64,000 nucleotides of DNA from Sepioteuthis lessoniana (Eukaryota; Mollusca; Cephalopoda; Myopsida; Loliginidae): the NCBI GenBank assembly GCA_963585895.1, contig OY757911.1, positions 88,810,275 to 88,874,274 on the forward strand, written 5' to 3'. The notes beneath the pieces are model-generated. The model worked only from the letters and a program-made list of their open reading frames with translations, had not been told where the DNA came from and did no database searches. The position numbers and the translations under genes were made by a program. This document shows, one piece after another, positions 1 to 10,860 of this stretch. Positions within the stretch are counted from its first letter, which is position 1; each line of letters opens with the position of its first letter.

Positions 1-290
1 GAATTGCTTGAAATGGAACCGTTTTTCTATGCTAAACTGAATTGTTTGAAATGGAACTGTTTTGACATTTAACTGTGTATAAACAAAAACTATACTTATA
101 CTAAACTGAATTGTTTGAATTAGAACTGTTAGACTAAACTGAATAGCTTGAAATAGAAATGCTTTTGACAAACTGTGTAATTTATGCTAAACTGAATTGT
201 TTGAAATAGAACTGATTATTTGTATAAAAATGGATTTGGCATTAAATATTCTACAAAGATTGATATGCCATAAAACCTAAACAAACATAC
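1..290 (+). repeat. Family A retroposon, 3-prime part
   Basis: Begins inside the tandem core: variants of ctaaactgaattgtttgaaa recur several times in the first 220 bases. From about 230 the conserved tail follows (ggatttggcattaaat, then attgatatgccataaaacc). The 5-prime head lies outside the window. The element abuts a truncated B copy. Noncoding. Assignment rests on match to the complete copies at 13925-14578 and 25433-26202. Confidence 0.75.
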
Positions 291-433
291 ATAGCTGGGG
301 GGGGGGAATAAAGGGGTTCATATCTTTCCCAAGGGTATTAGTCCAAAAGCGAATGTAATAGAATGCTTGGAGCTCAAATTCACTCACCAGTGTCACAGTC
401 CAGCATGTTAGTCCCCACACCAAGGGAAATCCC
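291..433 (-). repeat. Family B tRNA-derived SINE, truncated
   Basis: Matches the middle and 5-prime part of the other minus-strand B copies (catagctgg, ttcccaagggtatta, cagtccagcatgttag). The 3-prime tail is missing, replaced by the adjoining A element. The pol III boxes are badly decayed. Confidence 0.65.
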
Positions 434-1597
434 TACTTCCACAACTTTAGCATCCAGAATCATAAGACATAATTAAATACTACATGCTTTGTTATGTTGA
501 TGACAATAAAACTTGGTTTGTCTATAATGTTGCTTTTTTTAACTTTCAAAGCCAAATGATAAGCAAATTGTCTTTTTCAAATACTTATAAGCAATTACAT
601 AGGAAAAGTTAGTAAAAGCATAATGATGGAAAGAAAAAACATTTATTTTGTACAATTAATATCTATTTTTCAACAAAATTTTCTTTCTCAGAAATGCACT
701 TCACTTCATGGTGAATATTGATCAGACAATAATTATTATACAGTAAAAGTTATCAGAAAAAAATTTCACTAAAACTTGTGTATATCTTGTATTTATAATT
801 GTGTGTGTAAGTGTACTTCGGCAGCAATTTTTCTTTTAGATATCTTCTATTGAAGATAACAAAACTTAAACCCATTATGCTTTTCAGTGTATTTCTGTTT
901 TCATATTAGTTTGTTTTAGTGTAATATAGATAATAATAGACTCAAATTATTTATTATTTTCAAAACATACTCACAATATATAAGAGACAGAGGGAGAGAT
1001 AAAACTCTTCTGTTTGTTCAGGTTCTACATAAAAATTGTGTTAACAAAACAATTGCTTCTTCCCACCTCAAACAGGTTTATGAGTAGCTTACTATATAAT
1101 TTGACTAAAGTGATTTTTTTTCCTGATGGGGTTAGCTAATTTGCATATTTTGTTTTAAAAGCTGCTTATTCAAAAGAACAAAACAAAACAGATTATTAGA
1201 AAAAATATCAGTTTGAAAGTGAATGAATTATTTTTCATTTTCTATCTTTTTTAATTACTGTTTTTGCTTTTTAAGAAGCAATTCTTATGTTGATTTTCGA
1301 TAATGTTATCAAGATTGACCTTTTTGTAAACGGGCTACGTTAGCCTTATTGTAAATTAAACCATCCACCTCAAAAGTTAACTAAATTTTTCTCAAAAGTA
1401 AGATAAATATATTTACCTACAAAACTGAATCTTCATTTTTGTTGTTGTAGTTAGGTATGTGCATTATTGTTTACCAAATTTGAAAAAAGAAATTGACAAT
1501 TTATTCATCCTAGAAAGTTAGTGATTAAATTTGTGCACTTATGCATATATTCTGAGGAATTTCCATGCGTATTGTGTGAGTGTGTGTGTGTGAATGT
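434..1597. other. Unassigned AT-rich sequence
   Basis: No open frame of note, no RNA gene and no repeat family recognised. Contains short homopolymers and a (TG)n tract just before the MITE at 1598. Confidence 0.6.
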
Positions 1598-1726
1598 GTT
1601 AGGATAGTGTAGATACAGTCAATGTCAATTGATGACAGTTTATTGCCTAGGCAATCATCAGACCAATGATTGCATAAGCTAGAAAATGACAGTCACCAAG
1701 TGCCACTGTGTCTACACTATCCTAAC
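1598..1726. mobile_element. MITE with 22 bp terminal inverted repeats
   Basis: The left end gttaggatagtgtagatac is matched in inverse by the right end ending ctacactatcctaac; 21 of 22 bases agree. The 129 bp element has no coding capacity. It also holds an internal palindrome around ttgcctaggcaa. No clear target-site duplication is visible, so the superfamily is not assigned. A diverged relative may lie at 36384-36480. Confidence 0.7.
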
Positions 1727-1762
1727 TTAAATATATATTCTCTATCACTGATATTGAGCACT

Positions 1763-1932
1763 CAATTTTTAAGCAAAATTTATCAGGTTTGAATTCAGAG
1801 TTTTCCTTTTCCTAAACCAGTTGCCATACCAATGTAAAAGAATCCAGTCTGCCCTACTATTTACCCATAGCTAGAAGAAGAATAATTGAATTCAGAACTT
1901 TCTCTAGGGTATTAGTGCTATGTGAAATACTG
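1763..1932 (-). repeat. Family E tRNA-derived SINE, 3-prime part
   Basis: Contains the E signature in reverse: gaattcagag..ttttcc, aaccagttgccatacca, ccctactatttaccca and tctctagggtatta. It matches copies at 30938, 37205, 49965 and 58993. The tRNA-like head is missing. Confidence 0.6.
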
Positions 1933-3370
1933 TCTTATATAAAATGAAAACAATTTTTCTCTCTGATATGATTAAATATGAAAATAGCATTATTTATGAC
2001 AGAACTAAATTGAGAGAAAAAAAATTAAACATTAAATGAAATTTAGATATTTTAAGATTATCCAGAATGATAAAACACACAGACATACATTATAATTCTC
2101 TTTGCGTGTTAACCTATGTTGAGCCAATATTGATAAAAACTTAGCATGTCAACTCCTTTTACCTCAAGGATTATTTTAATGGTATTTGTTAGTAGGAGGT
2201 TACTTTTAAAAAAATTAGGTTAAAATTCATCTGGAAGGTCTAATTTGTCCATTAAATAAAATTGTCATCTACTAACCCCTACCAACTACTGAAAAGGTGA
2301 CTGGGACTTCTTTTCTTTTTTTTAGGAAAATTAAAACAAGACTCATTTGTACAGAAAGCAAAGAGAATTTTTTTTAACAAAATGTGCTTTGATATATTTA
2401 TCTTGGGCAATGCTAGGTTCTTCTGCTAGTATGGTATAAATGAAATTCTGGGATTTTTTTTAACCCATTTCTGTAGAAAATCCATTGTTTCTTTTTTTTT
2501 TTTTTTAAGTCTTAAGCAACCGAGGATAAAATCACATGGCTAACAGTAAATGTACCCTCTGATTAATGACCTCTTATCACCAATATTTTTCCATTCTAGA
2601 CAGATTTTAGTTATGTTAACTAAATGCCAGGTAGCTAGCTATTGACAGAAATATCACTCTCCCAAATTTTGTTTATTATCTGATCTGTCACATTTCAATA
2701 GCTTTCTTAGTGTATATACAAAAAAACAAAAACTAAAACAAAAAAAAAAAAAAAACGTGTAAAATTAGAGAAATTTAACATTGTCTTAATTCTCAGCGTA
2801 CAATCATTGACTTTTCTTGAAATAATCACACTGAAAGTTTTCTATTTCAGTTGTTAAAAAGTTGAAATTAAACAAATAACGATGAAGACTCCCTCCCACC
2901 AATAAATAAATAACACAAAATAACCTTTAAACCATTTTTAAGTTTACATAACTTTTTGTGTAATTAATGAGTCCACAAACTTCTAAAAATTAAAGTTTCA
3001 TAAATTTGGCGTGACCAGTTTTAGTTGTTATGTAATTATTTTACTCATTACGAGTCTTCTAAGCATCCTAGCCCATTTTAGTAGAGTGGTGGCGGTGGCG
3101 GTGATGATGATAATGATAATAGATTTCTAATGTCCATACGCATTTCTTACTTCCTAGTGATGGAGTACATAAATCTTATTTAAGGTTTCTTATTGATTTT
3201 GGAATTGCTTGGTTTTAAGAAGTTATCAATTGAAAACTTGTTGAATATATTTCTACATGAACCAATTGGTCAAACACTTTTATCTATAATCTAGGTATCC
3301 CGCTCGCTCTATTTTTGTTATAATTTTCTTATAACAAAAGTGGAGTGGGTGGGATGGGTGATGATAGTAG
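1933..3370. other. Unassigned AT-rich sequence
   Basis: Nothing gene-like seen. Homopolymer runs near 2491 (T) and 2740 (A), and GGT/GAT trinucleotides near 3090. Confidence 0.6.
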
Positions 3371-3852
3371 TTGTTTACTAAACTTATCTTAGTTTGGCAC
3401 AAGGCGTCTCGGTCTGCTAGTCTAGCTTTCCGACCATTATACCACGTGATACGGCTATTGTGAAGTGTGTACTCGTTATTTATTTTTTAAACTTAGATCA
3501 GCACCAAGTCAGAAATATTACGCACCCAGTGAGAATCAAACTCAGTACCAATGGCCTGCTAGCTTAGCTTGCCAATCATTACAAAAACACACACACACAA
3601 AAAAAATAAATAAAATAAAAAATGAAAAAAAATAAAGGCACATAGCGAAGATCGAAATTACTACTCAGTAATAATTAATTGGTTTGTGAAACTAACTTTC
3701 CTAACCATTACACCACGCGAGATACCCATAGTAACAGTTTTTAGTAGTATAATCTAACCTAGTTTGGCAAAGGGCCGGAAGCATGAGGCACCCTGAGAGA
3801 ATCGAACTCACTTGTGGTCTGCTAGCCTAGCTCACTACCCATTTACACCAAA
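3371..3852 (-). repeat. Cluster of four family F tRNA-derived SINE fragments
   Basis: Four successive minus-strand pieces (about 3371-3450, 3477-3585, 3660-3722, 3742-3852) share the inverse of a tRNA-like head: ccattataccacg corresponds to box A and gagaatcgaactc to box B (gagttcgattctc). The arrangement suggests tandem duplication or repeated insertion at one site. tRNA origin is inferred from the box spacing; decay makes transcription unlikely. Confidence 0.65.
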
Positions 3853-4538
3853 CAAATCGCTCATTGTAACAGTGAGTAATGTAGAAGATAGTGATATTTT
3901 CGTTTACATGAGATCCAATGATAGATGAAAGTGAAAGAATAAGCCTTAAAGAAAGAAGAGATCAATTAAAATAAGCAAGGCCGATTAGAAAAGTCATAGC
4001 ACAACATGACAATGATTGACATTTTTTGACAACTCATGAACATGTCATAATTCAAACTCTAATCAAAAGACTCAAGATTGAAGAAAAAAAAAGTAGAATT
4101 TTTGTTGTTGTTTCATCTTTAAGTGAAAACAGAAGAAAGAAAAGAAGTTTATTATCGAATTTATTTTTTTCTTCAGAAATCCAGATTTCACATTTAACTC
4201 ATATTTAAATGCGATCGTTGATAAGTGTGAAATTAACTTGCACCGCACTGCCTTTGTGTTCTCCTTGCTTCCAGTTTTACGTAACATGATGGAGAAAAAA
4301 GAAAAAAAAAAAAAGATGTCAATTTAAAAAAAAATGAATCATACCTTTCTAACCTCAAAGTATTGATAGATATTATTTTAGAATCCTAGATGAAGAACAA
4401 TGAAATAGATTAAAGCTACGTGCACAAATAGTACACATTTAAAAAAAATTCCAGAACATGTATTGCCGAATTTCTAATTAATAATTTCTCCTTACGGATT
4501 AAAATCTAAAAATCAATACTTAGAATGAGAACACTTAC
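3853..4538. other. Unassigned sequence left of a possible 5-prime exon
   Basis: No repeat recognised. If the splice donor at 4533-4538 is real, this stretch would be the start of the intron of a minus-strand gene. Confidence 0.4.
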
Positions 4539-4875
4539 CTGATGTGTCTTTTAAATGAGACTAATGTTGAAGAAGAAAAAAAAAAGTAGGAGCTTGATGA
4601 AAATGTGTAATCACAAGTAGAGAGAAAGATGCCGATGACCGGTGTCTTTACGACACGAAGATAAATAAGAAGAAAGGTGTGACGGACTTGGGAGGGAGGT
4701 TCCAGAGAACGTGGGACCGACAGGTGGGGGCTGGGTCGCCAACGAGCCAATCGCAGATCGCCATTTCTTTCCAGACATATGCGATCCATAGATTGACTTT
4801 GTTTTTTTTTTGTTTTTTTCTTTCTTTCTTTACAATAAAACGATACAGATCTTAAATAAATTACCGTCACCCACA
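4539..4875 (-). other. Candidate minus-strand 5-prime exon ending at a consensus splice donor
   Basis: On the minus strand the exon would end ..acacatcag followed by gtaagtg, a strong donor match. The upstream 300 bases are less AT-rich than most of the window and contain CpG sites (around 4620-4760). An open frame of 113 codons crosses the segment on the minus strand, but it runs through the donor and is rich in low-complexity residues, so I do not call it a protein. A 5-prime untranslated exon is the more likely reading. No transcript evidence is available. Confidence 0.3.
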
Positions 4876-5713
4876 CGGAAAATAGAAAGTCACAATTTAT
4901 TTATCAAAACCAATAAATGATGACAGAACGTGCCCCAAACTGTGTGATTAGATACGATCAAGTAGAAATAATGTTTTGTATTACTGTAGAAAAAAAATGT
5001 TTTGTATTACTGTAGAAAAAATAAAATAAAAACATTGCTCCTCATTAAACAGTCAAAACTGAAGTTATTTCAATCGCAAAAATCTTTTTAAGAGCCAAAA
5101 AATACGTTCGTTGTATAATTATGATAAAAAGAAAAAAAAAGTTTTTGCGAAAAATTTAATTAAAAACAAAAACACTAACAGCTATATAAGATTAAATGGC
5201 AATTTAATAAATACATTTTTAAAATACTAAGTTTTACTTTAGAGGATATAACTTTCGTCTTGTGACCAACAGAAAAAAAAGAAGGTAGCGCTGAGACTTT
5301 TCCAGTGATGTCTCATATTGTAATCTCAAACCGTATTGTCCATCTGTTCAACTTGGACTATAAAACCACAGTCCTGATTGTTTACTAATAAGTGATAAAT
5401 TCTTGTTGTAGCAGAAAATTTCATCTTTGTAATTTCATTCAACCTATAACTCAAGTTTTCGAAAGAAAAGCCTTACATAACTATGGTTATACGAGAGTTA
5501 AAAAAAGCCAGCCGATGAAGCCATCAAACATAAATGGAAAAAAAGCTTGACTATAAATGTTGGGCTTTAAATAAAAGAGAAAAAAATTCCAATGAGGTAA
5601 GAAAACCCTTTTTCATCTGATTTTTTTAAAGTAAATAGACGAGCAGTTTTTAAATGCCCTTTTAGGCTTTCGGGAACGTATCCCGGTCTGCAGAATTCTC
5701 TTCGAAATACACA

Positions 5714-5715
<2 letters not shown>

Positions 5716-5749
<34 letters not shown>
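5716..5749. repeat. (GA)n microsatellite
   Basis: Uninterrupted alternating AG tract of about 34 bases. Confidence 0.95.
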
Positions 5750-5751
<2 letters not shown>

Positions 5752-5860
5752 TTTACAACATACTTTGACAAGAATCGAAGGGTCTTTTCAAAATGTACAC
5801 CTTTTTTCTGTAAATCTGGCATTGTCAGGATAAGAAGAATAGCGGAATATCTTTACTTAC

Positions 5861-5935
5861 CAGTCAGAAATTGACGAAAGTAAAGTTGTTTTTCCTCCAT
5901 ATTTTTTTCATATTTCATCCCCTCCACAGTCATTA
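5861..5935 (-). other. Candidate first coding exon fragment (unknown protein)
   Basis: On the minus strand an ATG at 5933 (or 5918) opens a short frame ending ..EEKQLYFRQFLTG at a splice-donor-like site (ctg followed by gtaagtaaag at 5860-5855). Residue composition is charged and not low-complexity. I do not recognise the peptide. No acceptor is obvious upstream, so it would have to be a first exon. A third donor-like site (cgag followed by gtaggtaagc, near 6210) lies upstream in the same direction. Weak support only. Confidence 0.2.
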
Positions 5936-6296
5936 AAAAATAGTGGAAAACTGTTGCACTTAATAGTTTAGTTAAGGTACCCACATTATTTCAATTTCAA
6001 CCTCCGAAGAACGAGGGAGCAGTTGTTTCTTTTTTGAAAAAAAAAGAAAGAAAGCGGGAGGAGGGATTTTATTAACACGTGCTCCTTAATCTACTCGTCA
6101 CCACACGTTTCTTTTTTCCACATACACACGACGCAACATTGAAAGAAAGAAAAAAAAAACTACTATTACTAATACCACCACAATCACCACCCAATCATAA
6201 CAAACAGCTTACCTACCTCGATTGCGATTTTTATGTCTGCTTCTAAAAATTTGGGGAGATGATCGTATGGTACAACACAGTCGTTTATTTATTTAT

Positions 6297-6363
6297 TAAT
6301 AATAATAATAATGATAATAATGATAATTGTAGTAGTAGTAGTAATAATAATAAGCAGCAGCAA
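6297..6363. repeat. AAT/AGT trinucleotide repeats
   Basis: Runs of aat, gat and agt triplets, ending in agc triplets. Confidence 0.9.
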
Positions 6364-6576
6364 ATCAGCGCTGATGGTAAAGATTAAAGATCGAAGTATA
6401 AGATATATTAAAGATCGAATGACAACTAACTGTGCACACAGCGTAGTACCAAGTGCATGATGTGCACCGTGTGTATTTCGTATTCTTGCGTCTGGAGAAA
6501 GCTAACATTCAACAACAGTGTAGGTTTTTCTATTCCCTCCTCCCACGTTTATTTTCGCAACTTAACAACCCTTTTT

Positions 6577-6612
6577 CTTTCTTCTTCTTCTTCTTCTTCT
6601 TCTTCTTCTTCT
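6577..6612. repeat. (TTC)n microsatellite
   Basis: About twelve uninterrupted ttc triplets. Serine or phenylalanine runs in overlapping frames are produced by this tract and are not protein evidence. Confidence 0.95.
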
Positions 6613-6740
6613 CAGCGGACGATGTGGATGAATAGGAAAATAACTACCCACATTATTACTCCAATGATAGCAGAGTTTACTAAGTACATGTGCCGAGTAT
6701 TTGTCGCTGCCTCCCACCAGACACGACTTGACACAAGGTC

Positions 6741-6850
6741 AAAAGCCCGAAGGCCGATTAAAGTGGGGATAAAGGGGAGGGGAAGTCGGGAACGAATCGA
6801 GACTCGAACCCTGCTTGTCAGTGCTGCTCATCGGCTCACTTAGTGCAATG
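6741..6850 (-). repeat. tRNA-like SINE head (single copy seen)
   Basis: On the minus strand, agtgagccgatgagcagc is followed by gggttcgagtctc, a good box B at roughly tRNA spacing. Sequence continues without a folded acceptor stem that I can see, so a SINE or tRNA relic is more likely than a working tRNA gene. No second copy in the window. Confidence 0.4.
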
Positions 6851-6959
6851 TGAGCCTGATGAGGCAAGCAGGTTCACGAACCCATCCAAGAAAATCTATA
6901 GAAAACAAATAAATTAACAAAAATAAATCTTTAAAATTTTTCATCGGCACCACAAGAGA

Positions 6960-7490
6960 AAAAACCCAGTAATAATAATTTGGCCATACGAACAAATGGT
7001 ATATGCACAACCCAGAATCCATCCGAGAAAATGAGACGCACAAACTTCTCTGGGATTTTGAGATACAAATGGATCACCTAATCGAGGCCAGATAATCAGA
7101 CCTAGTGATAGTTAACAAAAAAAAAAAAAAAAAAAAAAAAAGAACCTGCCGAATAGTGGACTTTGCCGTTCCGGATGACCACAGGTTAAAACTAAAGGAA
7201 AGCAAAAAAAGATAATTACTAGGACCTTGCTAGAGAACTTTAAAAAAAAAGCAAATAAAAAAAAACTATGAAACATGAAGATGACAGTGATACAAATTGT
7301 AATTGGTGCGCTCAGTACAGTCACCAAAGGATTAGTAAAGGGACTGGAGAAATAAGAGGACGGGTGGAGACTATCCAATGTTGAGACCGGCCATAATATT
7401 GAGAAGATTCTTGGAGACCTGAGGAGATTAATTGTCACTCGGATTCCAGTGAAAGACCATCAGCTAACGCTGGTATGAAAGACTCAAGTT
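6960..7490 (+). pseudogene. LINE 3-prime end, C-terminal nuclease region (copy 1)
   Basis: Conceptual translation with frame breaks resembles the other copies: HTNKWY..HNP, NETHKLLWDFEIQMDHLI, then SDLVIVNK before a run of lysine codons from an A-tract at 7117-7141, and later VIQIVIGALSTVTKGLVKGL. In better copies the first segment reads ARRPDLVI, the PD motif followed about a dozen residues later by an acidic residue, as in restriction-like endonucleases at the C-terminus of R2/NeSL-type LINEs. That clade assignment is inference. Stops and frameshifts make this copy dead. It meets copy 2 tail to tail near 7500. Confidence 0.65.
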
Positions 7491-7509
7491 TTTTTTTGTT
7501 TTTTTTACT

Positions 7510-8085
7510 CCTTGAAAATTTTTCACATCAGTATTAGCTGCTGGTCTTTCACTGGAGTTTGAGTGACAGCAAATTTTCTCAAGTCTCCATGACTCTTCTC
7601 AATATTCTGGCCATTCTAAATAAGGTAGTAGTTTGGATGTTTCTCGTCCTCTTATTTCCAAGTCCTCCAGTCCCTTTGGTGACTGTACCAAAAGCACCAA
7701 TCACAATTGGTGTAATTGTCACTTTCATATTCCTCTGTTTTTTTCAATTCCCAAGCAAAGTCGAGGTACTTATCCTTCTTTTCATTTTTATTCTGTGGTC
7801 AGTCGGGACAGCTAAGTTGTGGCCGCCGCGATGCAAGTTTTTTTTTTTTTTTTTTTTTTCTTTTTTGATTATTAAAAGGTCTGGTCGTCTGGCCGAGATT
7901 AGGTAATCCGTTTGTATGCCAAAATTCCATAGGAGTTTGTGTGTCTCATTCTGCAGGACAGATGCTGGGTTGTGCATATACCATCTGTTTGTGTGGCCAA
8001 ATTTAAATCTCTTGTACAACTCCTAGTGGATCACCTTGCCCACGCAGTCGTGTCTAGTCTTATACTCCTTCTGTGCCGCAATCAT
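7510..8085 (-). pseudogene. LINE 3-prime end, C-terminal nuclease region (copy 2, inverted)
   Basis: Minus-strand open segment 8019-7744 includes YKRFKFGHTNRWYMHNPAS, NETHKLLW and ISARRPDLLII followed by a lysine run from a T-tract at 7838-7859, then AVPTDHRIK. The sequence between the lysine run and AVPTDHR differs from copy 3 and is probably rearranged. The 3-prime untranslated end faces copy 1. Its orientation makes the 6.96-8.09 kb region a large imperfect inverted repeat. Confidence 0.65.
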
Positions 8086-9139
8086 CATCATCATCAAGAA
8101 GAAGCAGGCGAATAAAAATGTAAATAATGATAATTTTTTAAAATTCCAGTCATAAATAAAGTTTGTTATCTTCAGAAAATTTTAAGGAAAAAGAAACTCC
8201 GTAAGTTTTAACGAAAATCCTACACTAAAGTATCGCCAGATCCATTCGTCTTTCATTCATCGGATTGATGTTTATTTCCTGCTTTTGCACATGCCCATTC
8301 ATAACGCACTTTCTCAACGATTATAAACTCCACTACTACAAATAAATAGTAAGCCCATTCATAAAATGGATCACTTAAATAAATTCGAATCTAACAAAAA
8401 TGTTGCATGCAATTAGTAAAAAGGAATTGAAAGAATATACCAAATGGGGATGAATGTAAAAAAATAAAATTGATTGATAAAAACATCGAGAGGGTTTATT
8501 CATTTCGCTGCAAGGGAAATATTAACGGTAACACAATGGTAAACAAATTTCTCACTTATGCAGTCATTTCGATCCTTACTGTGCAAGACTAAGTTAAACT
8601 GCGTGAAAAAAATTCCAGCACTTATTTATAACTCAACTATACGTTGTTGTTGTTGTAATAATAATAATAATAATAATAATAATATAAAAAGAGAGAGTGT
8701 CGTAAAATTCAGCACACCCACCCAATAAATACCATACCGTAAGATTTTTTAAAAACATTAGTTTTATACTTTTTAAAAAAAATTATCAAATTGATTATCA
8801 TCATCAAATCATATTCGTTATTTCCACTGTTGGTGTGTTTATTTATCTGTTTTATTTCTCAAAACATACATTTTGTGTTTTATTTGATTAAAGACAACAA
8901 ATAAGATCTTAGAAAGTAGGGAATATTTATATACTGGTATAGAAAAGTAATTGAACAATGAGTGTTGATTTAATAAACGAGGATTAAATCTTCCACATAT
9001 TTAGTCTTTCTTTTCCTTCAGTCTTTCTCGTTTGTATTTTGCATCTTTTTGTTTTCATCTTATCGAAATGCTCATAGCTGACACCGATGAGTTTTTGGAA
9101 ACGATTGTGAAAATATTTGTATTGTTATAATAATAATTA
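8086..9139. other. Unassigned sequence with (AAT)n at 8656-8683
   Basis: Nothing gene-like. The trinucleotide tract is the only clear structure, apart from short A/T homopolymers. Confidence 0.6.
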
Positions 9140-9715
9140 TTATTATTATTCTCTTTTGAGTGTTCTTCACACCAGCGTTGGAGTTTGAGTGACGACAATC
9201 TCCTTGACTCTTCTCATTATGCTGTCCGATTTCAACAGTGCTGTAGTTTGGATTGTCTCCACTCATCCTCTTATTTCCAAGTACTTCAGTCCCTGTGCCA
9301 ATCCTACGGTGACTGTACCAAGTGCACAAATTACAATTGGTATCACCGTCACTTTCATGTTCCACAGTTTTTTCAATTACCCAGCAAGATCCTGGTACTT
9401 ATCTTTCTTTTTGCTTTCTTTCAAATTTTACTCTATGGTCTGCCGGGACAACAAAGTCCTCAATTCGGCAAGTTTTTTTTTTTTTTTTTTTTTTGTTGAC
9501 TATCACTAGGTCTGGTCGTCTGGCTGAGATGAGATGACCCGTTTGTATCTCAAAATCCCAGAGAATTTCGTGTGTCTCATTCTCCAGGACAGATGCTGGG
9601 TTGTGTATACACCAATTGTTTGTGTGGTCAAATTTAAATTTCTTGCACAATTCCCAGTGGATCACCTTGCCCACTCAGTCATGTCTAGTCTGATAAGTCT
9701 TTTCATGCTAATTTG
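9140..9715 (-). pseudogene. LINE 3-prime end, C-terminal nuclease region (copy 3)
   Basis: The best-preserved copy of this domain. The minus-strand frame from 9674 to 9399 reads ..CKKFKFDHTNNW.., NETHEILWDFEIQTGHLI, SARRPDLVIVNK, a lysine run (T-tract 9473-9494), then TCRIEDFVVPADHRVKFERK. The frame then has two stops before WNMKVTVIPIVICALGTVT. The 3-prime end is followed by an (AAT)-rich tail at about 9125-9150, consistent with target-primed reverse transcription. Only the C-terminal part of the LINE protein is present (5-prime truncated). Confidence 0.7.
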
Positions 9716-9986
9716 CTGCATTCGCTTATTATTTGATTGTTTGTTTCCTCTCTTTCATCATATAGCCTACATTTGCTATTTTGTTGCGTCTTATCTATTC
9801 TGGCTTTGATATAGTTAGTCTTTATGGTGTTGCTTTGTGCTGCTATCAGAAGAGATTCAGTTTCCCTTTTTTAGCCATGTCCAAGTTTTCTCATGTGAGA
9901 TGTTACTTGTTTGTCGCTTGAAATGTTTAAGTTAGAAGGACTCGAAGAAGGCGCTAACATGAAAATACACCTTGATTCACTAAGAG

Positions 9987-10140
9987 CAACACTCTGGGCA
10001 CTTCGGGTGGTGTAATAGTTAGTAAGCTAGACTAGCAAACCTTCACAAGTGAGTTCAAGTCTCATAGGAAGCCCCATTCATATAGCCTTGTGCCACATCT
10101 AAGCAAAAAAAACTTAGTATATTAGTTACATAGATACTGG
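9987..10140 (+). repeat. Family F tRNA-derived SINE
   Basis: Head reads ctctgggcac..cgggtggtgtaat with box B-like gagttcaagtctc, followed by the F body (ccttgtgccaca, cttagtat). Same family as 3371-3852, 24129, 48100 and 60105. Confidence 0.65.
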
Positions 10141-10189
10141 TTTAAAAAATTTACTTTCAGCCATGACAGACTGGCTATTGAAATGAATG

Positions 10190-10860
10190 GATCCTAACAA
10201 GAAACAGATATACTGGAATGGATGACCAATGGAAAGACCACCCTGATCCAAAAAGACCCCTAAAAAAGATGAAAAAAAATCTAGCTATGGTGTGGATTGA
10301 TTACAAAAAAGCATATGATATGGTCCTGAAAAGCTTGATAATAGACTATCTCAAAACGTACAAGATATCTGACAAAGTCGTAAAGTTTATAGAGAATACC
10401 ATGGAAAACTACAGAGTGAAACTGACAGCAGGAGGAAAAAGCTTCACTGAGGGGAAAATCCAGAGAGGGATCTTCCAGGGAGATGCATTATCACCATTAC
10501 TATTTGTAATAGAGATGATGTCACTGAATCACATACTTAGGAAATGCACAGGCAGATACAAACTAGATAAGTACCTAGACCTTGCTAGAGAACTGAAAAA
10601 ACTATGGAACATGAAAGTGATGGTGATAACATTTGTAATTGGTACGCTTGGTACAGTCACCAAGTTATAGGTACAGGGACTAGAAGGATTTGGAAATAAG
10701 AGGACGGGTGGAGACCAGCTAAATTACAGCCTTGTTGAGATTGGCTAGAATACTGAGAAGAGTCAAAGAGACTTGCTCACTCAGACTCTAGTGAAAAACC
10801 ATCAGCTAATGCTAGAGTGAAAAATTCTCAAAAGATTAGAATAATGATAATGAAAAAGAT
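10190..10860 (+). pseudogene. LINE reverse transcriptase, internally deleted (copy 4)
   Basis: Conceptual protein at 10218-10670 includes MVWIDYKKAYDM (RT motif A with its aspartate) and RGIFQGDALSPLLFVI (motif B). After HILRKCTGRYKL it jumps directly to DKYLDLARELKKLWNMK, which in copy 3 lies beyond the nuclease domain. So the YxDD motif C and the whole restriction-like nuclease are missing in an in-frame join. Upstream, a frameshifted stretch reads MTNGKTTLIQKDP, again joined to motif A with sequence missing. The 3-prime end is at about 10860. A dead copy of the same LINE as copies 1-3, in plus orientation. Confidence 0.75.

Noticed and set aside
4535..4876. 113-codon minus-strand open frame as a protein
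   Set aside because: Runs through a good splice donor, contains poly-S/F stretches and no recognisable domain; more likely leader exon sequence.
7112..7438. Minus-strand 108-codon frame in LINE copy 1
   Set aside because: Antisense shadow of the plus-strand LINE remnant, which has the recognisable motifs.
8170..8200. Plus-strand 25-base mini-exon (ttatcttcag..gtaagt)
   Set aside because: No frame or neighbouring exon supports it.
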